Counted from the first letter of the stretch, positions 1-13,461 are shown. The stretch is 64,000 nt of DNA from Nemertoderma westbladi (GCA_032718475.1 JAUCBJ010007098.1:21633-85632); one strand, 5' to 3'. Notes: generated from the letters alone by a model not told the origin. A program made the numbers and translations.

Positions 1-700
1 TCAACCTGCCAGCGACCTTGTTTTATGATCAACCTGCCCGCGATCTTGTTCTATGATCAACCTGCCCGCGATCTTGTTCTATGATCAACCAGCCAGCGAT
101 ATTGTTCTATGATTAACTTGGCTGCGATCCTGTTCTATGATCAACCTGCCAGCGACCTTGTTCTATTATCAACCTGCCCGCGATCTTGTTCTATGATCAA
201 CCTGCCCGCGATCTTGTTCTATGATCAACCAGCCAGCGATATTGTTCTATGATTAACTTGGCTGCGATCTTGTTCTATGATCAACCTGCCAGCGACCTTG
301 TTCTATGATCAACCTGCCCGCGATCTTGTTCTATGATCAACCTGTCCGCGATCTTGTTATATGATCAACCAGCCAGCGGTATTGTTCTATGATTAACTTG
401 GCTGCGATCTTGTTCTATGATTAACCTGCCAGCGATCTTGCTCTATGATCAACCTGCGCACGACCTTGTTCTATGATCAACCTGGCCGCGATATTGTTCT
501 ATTATCAACCTGCCAGCGACCTTGTTCTATGATTAACTTGGCTGCGATCTTGTTCTATGATCAACCTGCCAGCGATCTTGCTCTATGATCAACCTGCGCA
601 CGATCTTGTTCTATGATCAACCTGGCCGCGATATTGTTCTATGATCAACCTGCCAGCGACTTTGTTCTATGATTAACTTACTGCGATATTGTTCTATGAT
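1..700. repeat. 140-bp higher-order repeat (5 x 28 bp)
   Basis: Within the 28-bp satellite the order of unit variants recurs every 140 bp. The diagnostic variant beginning AGCCAGCG is at 91, 231 and 371. The variant containing CTTGCTCTATG recurs at about 421 and 561. This shows amplification in blocks of five units. The left end is cut by the window edge. Confidence 0.85.
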
Positions 701-3700
701 CAACCTGCCCGCGATATTGTTCTATGATCAACCTGCCAGCGACCTTGTTCTATGATCAACCTGCCCGTCATCTTGTTCTATGATCAACCTGCCCGCGATC
801 TTGTTCTATGATCAACCTGCCAGCGACCTTGTTCTATGATTAACTTGGCTGCGATCTTGTTCTATGATCAAGCTGCCAGCGATCTTGCTCTATGATCAAC
901 CTGCTACTATCTTGTTCTATGATCAACCTGGCCGCGATCTTGTTCTATGATCAACATGCCCACGATCTTGTTCTATGATCAACCTGCCCGCGATATTGTT
1001 CTATGATCAACCTGCCCGCGATATTGTTCTATGATCAACCTGCCAGCGACCTTGTTCTATGATCAACCTGCCCGTCATCTTGTTCTATGATCAACCTGCA
1101 CACGATCTTGTTCTATGATCAACATGTCAGCGATCTTGTTCTATGATCAACCTGGCCGTGATCTTGTTCTATGATCACCCTGCCGCGATCTTTTTCTATG
1201 ATCAACCTGCCCGCGCTCTTGTTCTATGATCAACCTGCCAGCGATCTTGCTCTATGATCAACCTGCGCACGATCTTGTTCTATGATCAACCTGGCCGTGA
1301 TCTTGCTCTATGATAAACCTGCCCGCGATCTTGTTCTATGATCAACCTGCTTACGATCTTGTTCTATGATCAACCTGCGCACGATCTTGTTCTATGATCA
1401 ACCTGGCCGTGATCTTGTTCTATGATCAACCTGCCCGCGATATTGTTCTATGATTAACTTGGCCGCGATCTTGTTCTATGATCAACCTGCGCACGATCTT
1501 GTTCTATGATCAACCTGCGCACGATCTTGTTCTATGATCAACCTGGCCGTGATCTTGTTCTATGTTCAACATGCCCGCGATCTTGTTCTATGATCAACCT
1601 TCGCACGATCTTGTTCTATGATCAACCTGCCAGCGATCTTGTTCTATGATCAACCTGCATGCGATCTTGTTCTATGATCAACCTGCGCTTGATCTTGTTC
1701 TATGATCAACCTGGCCGTGATCTTGTTCTATGATCAACCTGCCCGCGATATTGTTATATTATTAACTTGGCTGCGATCTTGTTCTATGATCAACCTGCGC
1801 ACGATCTTGTTCTATGATCAACCTGCCTGTGATCTTGTTCTATGATCAACCTGCACACGATCTTGTTCTATGATCAACATGCCCGCGATCTTGTTCTATG
1901 ATCAACCTTCGCACGATCTTGTTCTATGATCAACCTGCCAGCGATCTTGTTCTATGATCAACCTGCATGCTATCTTTTTCTATGATCAACCTGCTCACAA
2001 TCTTGTTCTATGATCAACCTGCCAGCGATCTTGTTCTATGATCAACATGCCCGCGATATTGTTCTATTATTAACTTGGCTGCGATCTTGTTCTATGATCA
2101 ACCTGCCAGCGACCTTGTTCTATGATCAACCTGCGCACGATCTTTTTCTATGACGAACCTTCCCGTGATCTTTTTCTATGATCAACCTGCCCACGATCTT
2201 GTTCTATGATCAACCTGCCAGCGATCTTGTTCTATGATCAACATTCCCGCGATCTTGTTCTATGATCAACCTGCGCACGATCTTGTTCTATGATCAACCG
2301 GGCCGTGATCTTGTTCTATGATCAACCTGCCCGTGATATTGTTCTATGATCTACCTGCACACGATCTTGTTCTATGATCAACCTGCCTGTGATATTATTC
2401 TATGATCAACCTGCGCACGATCTTGTTCTATGATCAACCTACCCGCGATCTTGTTCAATGATCAACCTGCCAGCGATCTTGTTCTATGATCAACCTGCCA
2501 GCGATCTTGTTATATGATCAACCTGGCCGTGATCTTGTTCTATGATCAACCTGACCGTGATATTATTCTATGATCAACCTGCGCATGATCTTGTTCTATG
2601 ATCAACCTGCCAGCGATCGTGTTCTATGATCAACCTGCCCGCGATCTTGTTCTATGATCAACCTGCCAGCGATCTTGTTCTATGATCAACCTGCCGGCGA
2701 TCTTGTTCTATGATCAACCTGCGCACGATCTTGTTCTATGATCAACCTGCCAGTGATCTTGTTCTATGATCAACCTTCCCGCGATCTTGTTCTATTTTCA
2801 ACTTGCGCACGATCTTGTTCTATGATCAACATACCCGCGATATTGTTCTATGATCACCCTGCTGTGATCTTTTTCTATGATCAACCTGCCCGCGATCTTG
2901 TTCTATGATCAACCTGCCAGCGATCTTGTTCTATGATCAACCTGCCAGCGTTATTGTTCTATGATCAACCTGGCCGTGATCTCGTTCTATGATCAACCTG
3001 GCCATGATCTTGTTCTATGATCAACCTGCCCGCGATATTGTTCTATGATTAACTTGGCTGCGATCTTGTTCTATGATCAACCTGCGCACGATCTTGTTCT
3101 ATGATCAACCTGCCCGCGATCTTGTTCTATGATCAACCTGGCCATGATCTTGTTCTATGATCAACCTGCCCGCGATCTTGTTATATGATCAACCTGCGCA
3201 CGATCTTGTTCTATGATCAACCTGCGTACGATCTTGTTCTATGATTACTTTGGCCGCGATCTTGTTCTATGATTACTTTGGCCGCGATCTTGTTCTATGA
3301 TCAACCTGCGCACGATCTTGTTCTATTATCAACCTGCCCGCGATCTTGTTCTATGATCAACCTGCACACATGATCAACCTGCCCGCGATCTTGTTCTATG
3401 ATCAACCTGCGCACGATCTTGTTCTATGGTCAACCTGGCCGTCATCTTGTTCTATGATCAACCTGGCCGTGATCTTGTTCTATGATCAACCTGCACACGA
3501 TCTTGTTCTATGATCGACCTGCGCACGATCTTGTTCTAAGATCAACCTGCACACGATCTTGTTCTATGATCAACCTGCGCACGATCTTGTTCTATGATCA
3601 ACCTGGCCGTGATCTTGTTCTATGCTCAACCTGCCCGCGATCTTGTTATATGATCAACCTGCACACGATCTTGTTCTATGATCAACCTGCGCACGATCTT

Positions 3701-4202
3701 GTTCTATAATCAACCTGGCCGTGATCTGGTTCTATGATCAACCTGCCCGCGATCTTGTTATATGATCAACCTGCACACGATCTTGTTCTATGATCAACCT
3801 GCGTACGATCTTGTTCTATGATTACTTTGGCCGCGATCTTGTTCTATGATCAACCTGCGCACGATCTTGTTCTATGATCAACCTGCCCGCGATCTTGTTC
3901 TATGATCAACCTGCCCGCGATCTTGTTCTATGATCAACCTGCCCGCGATCTTGTTCTATGATCAACCTGCACACATTATCAACCTGCCCGCGATATTGTT
4001 CTATGATCAACCTGCGTACGATCTTGTTCTATGATCAACCTGCCCGCGATCTTGTTCTATGATCAACCTGCCTGCGATCTTGTTCTATGATCAACCTGCC
4101 AGCGATCTTGTTCTATGATCACCCTGCCACGATCTTTTTCTATGATCAACCTGCCCGCGATCTTGTTCTATGATCAACCTGCCAGCGATCTTGTTCTATG
4201 AT

Positions 4203-5098
4203 CAACCTGCCAGCGATATTGTTCTATAATCAACCTGGCCGTGATCTTGTTCTATGATCAACCTGACCATGATCTTGTTCTATGATCAACCTGTGCATAA
4301 TCTTGTTCTATGATCAACCTGCCAGCGATCTTGTTCTATGATCAACCTGCCCGCGATCTTGTTCTATGATCTACCTGTGAGCGATCTTGTTATATGATCA
4401 ACCTACCAGTGATCTTGTTCTATGATCAACCTGTCAGCGATCTTGTTCTATGATCAACCTGCCCGCGATCTTGTTCTATGATCAAGCTGGCCGTGATCAT
4501 GTTCTAGGATCAACCTGACCGTGATCTTGTTTTATGATCAACCTGCTCACGATATTGTTCTGTGATCAACCTGTGTACGATCTTGTTCTATGATTAACTT
4601 GGCCGCAATCTTGTTCCATGATCAACCTGCACACGATCTTGTTCTATGATCAACCTGCCAGCGATATTGTTCTATAATCAACCTGGCCGTGATCTTGTTC
4701 TATGATCAACCTGACCATGATTTTGTTCTATGATCAACCTGTGCATAATCTTGTTCTATGATCAACCTGCCAGCGATCTTGTTCTATGATCAACCTGCCC
4801 GCGATCTTGTTCTATGATCTACCTGTGAGCGATCTTGTTATATGATCAACCTGCCATTGATCTTGTTCTATGATCAACCTGTCAGCGATCTTGTTCTATG
4901 ATCAACCTGCCCGCGATCTTGTTCTATGATCAAGCTGGCCGTGATCATGTTCTAGGATCAACCTGACCGTGATCTTGTTCTATGATCAACCTGCGCACGA
5001 TATTGTTCTGTGATCAACCTGTGTACGATCTTGTTCTATGATTAACTTGGCCGCAATCTTGTTCCATGATCAACCTGCACACGATCTTGTTCTATGAT
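4203..5098. repeat. 448-bp tandem duplication inside the 28-bp satellite
   Basis: Rare variants recur exactly 448 bp (16 units) apart. CAGCGATATTGTTCTATAAT is at 4211 and 4659, ATCAAGCTGG with the following ATCATGTTCTAGG is at 4481 and 4929, and TTGTTCCATG is at 4611 and 5059. Few differences separate the copies, so this is a recent block duplication, by unequal exchange or a similar mechanism. Collapse or expansion in assembly is also possible. Confidence 0.9.
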
Positions 5099-6500
5099 CA
5101 ACCTGCCCGTGATATTGTTCTATGATGTACCTGTGCACGATTTTGTTCTATGATCAACCTGCGCACGATCTTGTTCTTTGATCAACCTGCCCATGATATT
5201 GTTCTATGATGTACCTGTGCACGATCTTGTTCTATGATCAACCTGCCCGTGATATTGTTCTATGATCAACCTGCTTATGATCTTGTTCTATATTCAACCT
5301 GCCCGTGATATTGTTCTATGATCAACTTTCGCACGATCTTGTTCTATGATCAGCCTGCCCGCGATCTTGTTCTATGATCAACCTGCGCGTGATCTTGTTC
5401 TATGATCAGCCTGCCCGTGATCGTGTTCTATGATCAACCTGCGCATGATCTTGTTCTATGATCAACCTGCCCGTGATCTTATTCTATGATCAACTTTCGC
5501 ACGATCTTGTTCTATGATCAGCCTGCCCGCGATCTTGTTCTATGATCAACCTGACCGCATTCTTGTTCTCTGATCAACCTGCCAGCGATCTTGTTCTACG
5601 ATCAACCTGGCCGTGATCTTGTTCTATGACCAAACTGCCCGCGATCTTGTTCTATGATCAACCTGCGCATGATCTTGGTCTATGATAAACCTGCATTCGA
5701 TCTTGTTCCATGATCAACCTGCGCATGATCTTGTTCTATGATCAACCTGCCAGTGATCTTGTTCTATGATCAACCTTCCCACGATCTTGTTCTATTATCA
5801 ACTTGCGCATGATCTTGTTCTATGATCAACATACCCGCGATATTGTTCTATGATCAACCTGCCCGCGATCTTGTTCTATGATCAACCTGCCAGCGATCTT
5901 GTTCTATGATCAACCTGCCAGCGACCGTCCGTGTTCCTATGATCACCCTGCCGCGATATTTTTCTATGATCAACCTGCCCGCGATATTGTTCTATGATCA
6001 CCCTGCCGCGATCTTTTTCTATGATCAACCTGCGCACGATCTTGTTCTATGATCAACCTGGCCGTGATCTTGTTCTATGATCAACCTGACCGTGATCTTG
6101 TTCTATGATCAACTTGCGCATGATCTTGTTCTATGATCAATCTGCCAGCAATCTTGTTCTATGATCAACCTGCACATGATCTTGTTCTATGATCAACCTG
6201 CCCGCGAACTTGTTCTATGATCAACCTGCCAGCGATCTTGTTATATGATCAACCTGCCAGCGAACTTGTTCTATGATCAACCTGCCAGCGATCTTGTTCT
6301 ATGATCAGCCTGCCCGCAATCTTGTTCTATTATCAACCTGGCCGTGATCTTGTTCTATGATCAACCTGACTGTGATCTTGTTCTATGATCAAACTGCCCG
6401 CGATCATTTTCTGTGATCAACCTGGCCCTAATTTTGTTCTATGATCAACCTGCCAGCGATCTTGTTCTATGATCAACCTTCCCGTGATCTTGTTCTATGA

Positions 6501-7004
6501 CAGTCGACTGGCGAGACGAAGAGCGTGGTCAGCCATAACCTGACCACATTCCCGAAACGTCTGCTGAGAAAGACATGATACAGATTGTTTTGGAGAATTA
6601 CTGATTGCAAACTGCAGAGGTGTTTTGTTGCGGGGCCGGACCGATATTCAGTAGTGACGTGGTTGCCACCCGATACAGTACATGTAGGCCTACGCACAGT
6701 ATAAATGTATCCGTTTGTCGATAGACATTGGAGGTTCATCCAATAATAACGAAATTTTTTCTTCCGATCATCCTTGGAAGAATTGAAGGATCTTAATGAT
6801 CTTATTCGATTTAATTTTGAAAATCTATTTTAAATATGTTCACATATATTCTATTGTAACTACTACGTTATGTTCATAATATTTGAACTACAGTACTGTA
6901 ACATTCAGATCTAAAATTTATTAAAAATTGCGTGACTTCATCAGCAATAAGACACATTCTGATAAGTGGAACTATGTTTGGGACATGGGATCACTATTAA
7001 TATA
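6501..7004. other. No gene seen
   Basis: Unique AT-rich sequence between the satellite and the first foldback element. A short reverse-strand open frame covers 6473-6739 but begins or ends in satellite sequence and resembles no known protein. I see no RNA gene here. Confidence 0.6.
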
Positions 7005-7925
7005 CACCATGTCATGGAATATAGTGTCGTTATTCAGGTACCTGCCCCCCACCACCCCCCCCCCCCCCCCCAAATATTTCTACAAATCTTGAGATTGCAT
7101 GAAATTTGAAACAGAGATAGTTTCACCTCCCTCCTTGCTGGGTGAGCCAGAATTTTTATTTTTGCTTTCAATCTTTAGCTACAAGCGTTTAAATAAAGTG
7201 TCTCCAGCGATATTACACCAGTTACACCGCAGTTATTCTTCTACCTTGTACAGTAGCTGTTTGTTAGTACCAATGGAAAGCTGGCCATGCAAGGATTCCA
7301 AATATGTATCATAATCTGAATTTGGTCGTAAAATAGCTGAGATATGAGCGTTCAAATGTTGCATGATTTAGCATTTGCTCGAGGCTATTTTATTCTATTT
7401 AATTAATAATCCATGTTCTAGAACACTTTGTTTATATAAGAATAGCTACGCAATAGTATGATTACAGTGTTATTGCATTGTTGCCCAGCTAGATATGGGA
7501 TAAACAACATGTTCTAGAATATGGTGTATTTTTTTAATCGAATAAAATAACCTTGCGCAGGTGTAAAACCATGCAACTTGAGAATGCCCATATCTCTGCT
7601 GTTTTACGACGAAATTCAGATTGTGATACATATTTGGAATCCTTGCATGGCCAGCTTTCTGTCAATACAACAAATCGCTATAAGGTTGAAGAATAACTGC
7701 GGTGTAACTGGCGCAATACCGACGGAGACACCTTTTTCAAACGCTTGTAGCTAAAGAATGAAAGCAAAAATAAAAATTCTGCTCACCCAGCAAGGAGGAG
7801 GGAGGTGAAACTATCTCTGTTTCAAATTTCATGCAATCTCATTAAGATTTGTAGAAAAATTGGGTGGGGGGGGGGGGGGGGGGTCCAGGTACCTGAATAA
7901 CGACACTATATTCCAGGACATGGTG
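7005..7925. mobile_element. Foldback MITE, copy A (921 bp, TA target site)
   Basis: The two halves are long inverted copies of each other. The left arm begins CACCATGTC and runs through GAATATAGTGTCGTTATTC. The right arm ends with the reverse complement, closing CATGGTG. The arms extend for hundreds of bases around a centre near 7440-7500. Both ends are flanked by TA (7003-7004 and 7926-7927), as for Tc1/mariner-type non-autonomous elements. A homopolymer C tract lies just inside the left end (about 7053-7071) and a G tract just inside the right end (about 7866-7883). No transposase frame is present. Open frames inside it (such as 7099-7314) are not genes. Related copies are at 8278-8862 and 52453-53120. 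Confidence 0.85.
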
Positions 7926-7959
7926 TAGTTAGTACCGTAGGTCTACGCATATCCATATA

Positions 7960-8168
7960 TTTCCTTGGCGAACTAAAATAAAATAAAATCTTAGCTATTA
8001 TTAAGGGAAATGACATGGTTACAGTAGCACGTTATTCTAACCAAAACAATAAACAGAGAGGCATTTAACTCAGGTTAAGGTTTCATTTTAGCTCTTAATT
8101 ATCATTTATTTGCGTACAATTTTCCCCTGTAGAGGGTACAATTTTGATTGCGTCAAAGTCCCCCCCTC
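7960..8168 (+). mobile_element. G-terminal MITE family, degraded copy
   Basis: Parts align with the better-preserved element at 35222-35454 read in reverse. Shared blocks include GGTTACAGTAGCACGTTATT, AACCAAAACAATAAAC, TTTTCCCCTGTAGAGGG and a right end TTGCGTCAAAGTCCCCCC. The left terminus is eroded. No coding capacity is seen. Confidence 0.6.
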
Positions 8169-8277
8169 AATATCTGCCAAAAACCGTCTCGGTTTTTGTT
8201 ACAATTGAAGATAGCGCATTATGTAGTTCCACCAATTCAATTACGGTGTGTAATAGCTGACAAGTGTGCTGTGAATT

Positions 8278-8862
8278 TCTGGAACATTTTTTAAATGTAT
8301 GAATAGCTACATAATAGCATGTTTTGTTTTATTAAAGATGTAATGCATTGTTGTCCAGCTACCTATTTGGATAAACAAAATATTCCAGATTATGATGCAT
8401 TTATTAAATCGAATAAAATAGCATCGCGCAGGTGCAAAACCATGCAACATTTGAACGCCCTTATCTCAGCTATTTTTCTCCGAAATTTAAATTGTGTTAC
8501 ATATTTGGAATCCTTGCATGACCAGCATTCCATTGGTACCAACAAACAGCTATAAGGTAGAGGAATAACTGCGGTGTAACTGGTGTAATATCGCTGGAGA
8601 CACTTTTTTTTATACACTTGTAGCTAAAGATTGAAATCAAAAATAAAAATTCTGGCTCACCCAGTCATCGGGAGGTGAAACTATCTCTGTTTCAAATTTC
8701 ATGCAATCCTATTAAGATTTGTAGAAAAATTAGGGGGGGGGGGGGGGGGGGGGGAGGAGGTCACTGAATTACGACACTATATTCTGGGACATGGTGTATA
8801 GGGGGGGGGGGGGGGGGGGGGGGGTGTCACTGAATTACGACACTATATTCTGGGACATGGTG
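8278..8862. mobile_element. Foldback MITE, copy B, left arm missing
   Basis: Matches the centre and right arm of copy A (7005-7925), sharing GAATAGCTAC, GCATTGTTG, CCAGCTA and TAACTGCGGTGTAACTGG. It ends CATGGTG followed by TA. The left arm is absent. The right terminus is present twice: the block with a G tract, TCACTGAATTACGACAC and GGGACATGGTG ends at 8796 and again at 8862. Two short overlapping open frames on opposite strands (8319-8555 and 8390-8617) lie inside and are not genes. Confidence 0.8.
8738..8824. repeat. Two poly(G) tracts at the duplicated end of foldback copy B
   Basis: Runs of roughly 20 G each at about 8737-8755 and 8801-8824, separated by one copy of the element terminus. 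They correspond in position to the G or C tracts of copies A and C. Confidence 0.9.
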
Positions 8863-9142
8863 TAGGCCTACGAGTTTTTTTTTTCGCTCCGTCCAATAAG
8901 AAGTCAGCTATGGGTTAGATTTCAAATTGTTGTTAACACCACTATGAAGCATCCTAGGGCCGGTGTACTGTGTGTATGTAGTAGGCCTCTAACAGTATGA
9001 AGATGTTTTGTTGTATTTGATCGATGTTTTAGTATATAAGCGATATGTTTTTGATATTACTCAATTGAATTCGCATCTATTATTACCATATGATTTTTAG
9101 ATGTAGATTTACAAACGTTCTATATATTTACCGTTTGTATTT

Positions 9143-9347
9143 CACCCATGTGAAGAATACCAGAATTTCACTGGAATTTTATATATGAAGATTTTTATTT
9201 TTTTTAATTAATCTTTAGTAAGTGTTTTATAGCGCTTATTTCTGTCTTATAACCTGTATATATACTAATTCGTGTATTGTTTTGGTTAGATTCAGCCCTT
9301 CTGTAACCTGTGTTTTTTGTGAAAACCTGGTATTCTTCACATGGGGG
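9143..9347. mobile_element. Short inverted-repeat element
   Basis: ACCCATGTGAAGAATACCAG near 9143 is mirrored by CTGGTATTCTTCACATGGGG near 9328, giving a roughly 205-bp element with imperfect terminal inverted repeats. There is no coding capacity. A related fragment with TTCTTCACATTGG occurs near 54480. Target-site duplication is not clear. Confidence 0.6.
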
Positions 9348-12300
9348 TTTAACAGCAAAGTGAAATATAACGGCAGAAAGTCTTGTTTTGCGTACATATA
9401 CAGTACCGGTATTATAAGATACGATATCTTTTATTTTATTTTGATGTATGTTTTGTTGTATATGCGTTATGTTTTGTCAAATTAGGGTTTCAATATATAT
9501 TGAAAAGTAATACAAGTTAGTTAGTATACTACTGAGTATCCAAAACGACTGCAGTCTAACTTCCAGAAGTTTAACGTGTACCTATTATATACACTATATT
9601 TAATAATTATTTCGCTTCATTGTATATATGTTCTTCCTTTCCTATTATGAATGGACATGCTGTGGTTGACTTTTAACTCACTCTATATTTCAAATACCAT
9701 AACCCAGTATAATAACCTACAAATAACACTAACAAGGATGCACGCTGCGAGCGTGTAGGGGTGACATTTACACATGCATTGCTCCAGGACCAGAGATATA
9801 TTAAGACGTAGTGAGTGAGTTGGACATATTAATGCCTGTTTGTCTGTTTATCCAATGTAATACAACTGTATAACGATCATAAAGCGATTTGCTTGTGATA
9901 TGACGTGTTTCTTGATGAAGGGTGTGGCATAGCTGGCAAACGGACACAACTAGCTCGATTAAATGATTTAACTCAACCAAGGCGTCTCTATGGCCATCCT
10001 TCAATGGCAATTTCTGGTACGGTTGCATGTTAATAGAGCTACACACTCTATTTACGTTCACCAACACACACCACACACTGTGTTCGAATATGAGGAAGCA
10101 CTGTAGAGAGAGAGCGTTGCCAGTTGCCAAGCCGCTATACCATTTGGTAATCTTGATTCCCTACTGACTGAATAATAGCGAACATTGCATGCATATGATA
10201 TGTACCAAGAAATTGCATCGCTAAGCCATGCCTCCGTCCCTTGTACACATCCATTATCAATTACCAGTATATTACCTACCGTCAGTGCCGGTATTATACC
10301 GATAGAATAGAATAGCAGGTTACTTACACTTACGATTTAGTTGAAAGTGCAATCACATGGACGTGCAGTCACACTGTTTGCATTAAGAAATAAAATGCCA
10401 ACTTGAAATAAATATAGCTACTGTTGAGGTAAGCCTAAGCACATGATTCAAGCACAATGAGTTGTCTCTCTATAACCAATATGGCGGGGCTCTCGAAATG
10501 ATTATACGTCTTGATTGATTAATAGATGCCGCATGTGGGCATTGTGATGTTTAGTTTAGTTATTTTGTAACTAAGAGAAACCCATTTTCCTTTCCTTATC
10601 ATATGTAGGTAGGTATATGCGTGCTTTTATAATCTACAACCAACTTCATCTATCCTTCACATTAGATCAGACGCCATGATATAAATATTCTGTACCGGAT
10701 GTGGGTACTGGATAATGTTTAACTAAGTTGCTGAACTAACCAATCTGGGAATAGCCGTATAAGGCTTTGAGGAGTATGAGATTGCGCACAGTGCTATTCT
10801 ATTAGTGAGGGCACAGGATTAGTTCTGAACTAACACGAACGCAATGAAGCAACTCCGTAGCATACATGCAGTGGTGCACCGATTTGAAGCTGACACGTAA
10901 CTGATTGTGAGATGGGATTTGTGTTTACTGTCATTCTATAGCGGCAGGGGCAGAGCCGGTTCCTATATTAGCAGGCAAAGTTATCAGTGCAATGATGATG
11001 GTTCTAGCAAGATGGGAGCTACTAACTGCTCAATCCAGTACATAATATTGTCTCCCCCACCCCATATACGTGCTCGGGCAGGCCTACTCATTAATTCTAC
11101 AGTCAAGTAAGTGGGTTGATTTTATTCCTGCGTTGTGATTCGCTCCTATTACGATATTGCTTGTCACAGAATTCGCAAAAGAATTCTGGGTACAAACAGG
11201 TTTTAATGAAACCCGATTTGTTATTACTTATTCAACCATTATCCAATTGTTAGAAGATAACAGCAAGGACATGTTGCTAGCAATTCGCTTGCTTTGATTA
11301 TTAACGCTTATTGCGCAGGAAATTAATATAGGGCAGCTTTTCATGTAATTGTAATAGGCCCTACACTAATACACATACTGTAGTAATATATTGTTTATAT
11401 ACCTAATGGTTTACTAATGTAGCAATTTATTTCTACTATAGCTTTCAATCTATATGTGCTGCAGGAAACGCATAACATTCCGCTAAATATTTATTTAGAG
11501 TCTTTTGTTGGACTTAAAATCCATTTTATTCAGTTCCCCCGTACTTTTCGGCAAAGTTTCAGATCATTTAAAAAACCCAACCCCCACAGGCCACAATCAG
11601 CAATAACAACACCTAAAACAATGCAAGTCCAAGTCCTTCATGTACAGTTAGTTGAGATGCTATGGGGACCAAATGTTTCATGACCTCATATCTTATTATA
11701 GTTTTAATCCTATATGAATAGTTGCTATTTAATTTATTGGTTTTCATGCCTGTTGACATTTACAGCCGGATTGCGATCCGTCTGAGAAGGAGAACGAGTT
11801 CAAATTCGTTGTATAAACCCGGACGAGGTACTTTACTAGTATAAGAATGTTCCGTTTGATTTTCTCTCGGCTTTCGGATTTCTACGCCTACTCATCCTAA
11901 ACGACCAGGTTAAGCACACACTGCGCCATATCACATTTTACATAATTTAACATTTCTTCCCCGTACTCTGTTAAAATAGCGCGTTGTGGTTTTTCAACTA
12001 ATATATCACTTCCTATTATTATTTGAGTATTATAATATAGTTACTTTATTTAAATTATAAGGATACTATATCATATTGTATTAATTTATTTACTGTATTA
12101 TTAAATATATACCGTACAGAAGTTATTTTCTAAATGTTATTGACACTGTAATAAATAGTTTTAAACACACATAACCACTATTGGCTCACTATTATTTTGT
12201 GTCACTGGTAGTAGCCCATCTACCGATAATATGAAGGAGACGGTACAACCCCCAACTTACATTTTAGATTATAAATTACTGTTGGTTCAAAGGAGGCCCC

Positions 12301-13145
12301 ATTTTGTAAACTGTTATATTGTTTATGTTAGCATAGCACGTGCTTGTCCCACTGCCAATTCCAAATGCAAGCGAAACCTCAAATGATATCCGTGCTATTA
12401 TTTGAGGCTGATTAAATGAACTGATGCTATCCATATCACCTCCTGAGTGGCATTCAATGCAATCATTAGCTTAATGAATTAATCATTCAGCTACCGCGAT
12501 CATGCTCCTGTTCAAGAATTTAATTAAGTCCTACAACATCAGTTGAAATCAACCCACCTAAATTCCATTCAAATTATCATTGTATTTCATGTATGATTTC
12601 CACTTGATGAGTTCTTCTCAAACTCATCATATTACCACAATAATTGTTATGAATTCAACGTAATCTTATGAACCATTGTTATCCACTTCATTTGAAAGCT
12701 ATTGTGTAAAGTGGTAGATTACACCATGGCAGGAATACGTAGCTATAGTTCAGTAGTCGTATTATTATTATTATAGCGAAGCAATAAATATAGGCATGTA
12801 GAGAACCTACTCGTAGCTAATCCGTAGTACATTGGCTGCAGTAACTCGGCGAATATTTTCGAACATCAAGCGACCTTCATACCATACCAATCTTACTATT
12901 CCTTAGTAGGAGGGGATGGAGGCAAGGCGACACTGATATTTCTTCTCCAATAAAGTTTTATCGGGAGATGAACTCAACTCAGATGTTTGTAATTTATTTT
13001 TATATCCGTCAACGAACCTATCACCGAAAACAATTTTTTAAATTTATCGAAGATCACAGTATTGATAGGATATATGAAATAACCAAGAGACTGCTAGTTA
13101 GTAGCGTCGACAGTTGTAGTTTGTTATGCATAATTGCACCCGTAC
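9348..13145. other. Gene-free intergenic DNA
   Basis: AT-rich unique sequence. Open frames such as 9801-10130 (-), 10907-11110 (+) and 11456-11683 (+) are short and of low complexity. They show no domain or exon-like continuity. No RNA gene was recognised by eye. Confidence 0.6.
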
Positions 13146-13461
13146 GTGGGGCCTTCGCGCAGCACGAAGTAAGCAAAGCATTTAGCATATGGGCACCATT
13201 AACGAGTTGTCTGCCGTTAGTCAGAAGTGTTCAACACAATACTCGTCCACCTCTTGTGCCTCGTTGCGTTCGTTCGTTTTTGACCAAACTTCAGATTCTT
13301 TCTAAACTTTTGACGGACTGCATACGTACTAAGTTTCGTTTAATTTCATCGAGGAATAACCGAGTTATTAGCGATCAAACATTTACGACGACGACGACGA
13401 CAGACAACTCGCCAATGGCACCCATATGCTAAGGCTTCGCTCACATCGTGGCTCGCCCCAC
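13146..13461. mobile_element. MITE-like inverted-repeat element
   Basis: The left end starts GTGGGGCCTTCGCGCAGCAC and continues to TTAGCATATGGGCACC. The right end carries CACCCATATGCTAAGG (as GGCACCCATATGCTAAGG) and closes GCCCCAC. The roughly 50-bp ends are imperfect reverse complements and enclose about 200 bp. The 154-codon frame 12968-13432 runs across the element boundary and is not a gene. The target-site duplication was not resolved. Confidence 0.6.

Larger units (their letters stand above)
1..6500. repeat. 28-bp satellite array, left end outside window
   Basis: About 230 head-to-tail copies of a 28-bp unit. Each unit has a near-constant half (TGATCAACCTG, containing the TGATCA palindrome), a variable core of about six bases (CCAGCGA, CCCGCGA, GCACGA, GGCCGTGA and similar), and a constant CTTGTTCTA. 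Variants such as TGATTAACTTGGC recur. The array stops abruptly near 6500, where TTCTATGA passes into unique sequence. Because 28 is not a multiple of 3, an open frame returns only every three units, which produces fake proteins with an 84-bp (28-residue) period, for example at 3482-3709. There are no unique spacers, so this is not a CRISPR array. A satellite or minisatellite is the only supported reading. Confidence 0.97.

Noticed and set aside
3482..3709. 75-codon open frame
   Set aside because: Translation of three satellite periods (28-residue repeat). It arises because 3 x 28 bp restores the frame.
1..6500. CRISPR array
   Set aside because: The 28-bp units are continuous with no unique spacers, and the context is eukaryotic. 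It is a tandem satellite.
12968..13432. 154-codon open frame as a gene
   Set aside because: Crosses the left boundary of an inverted-repeat element, has no domain, and ends in a (CGA/ACG)n stretch.
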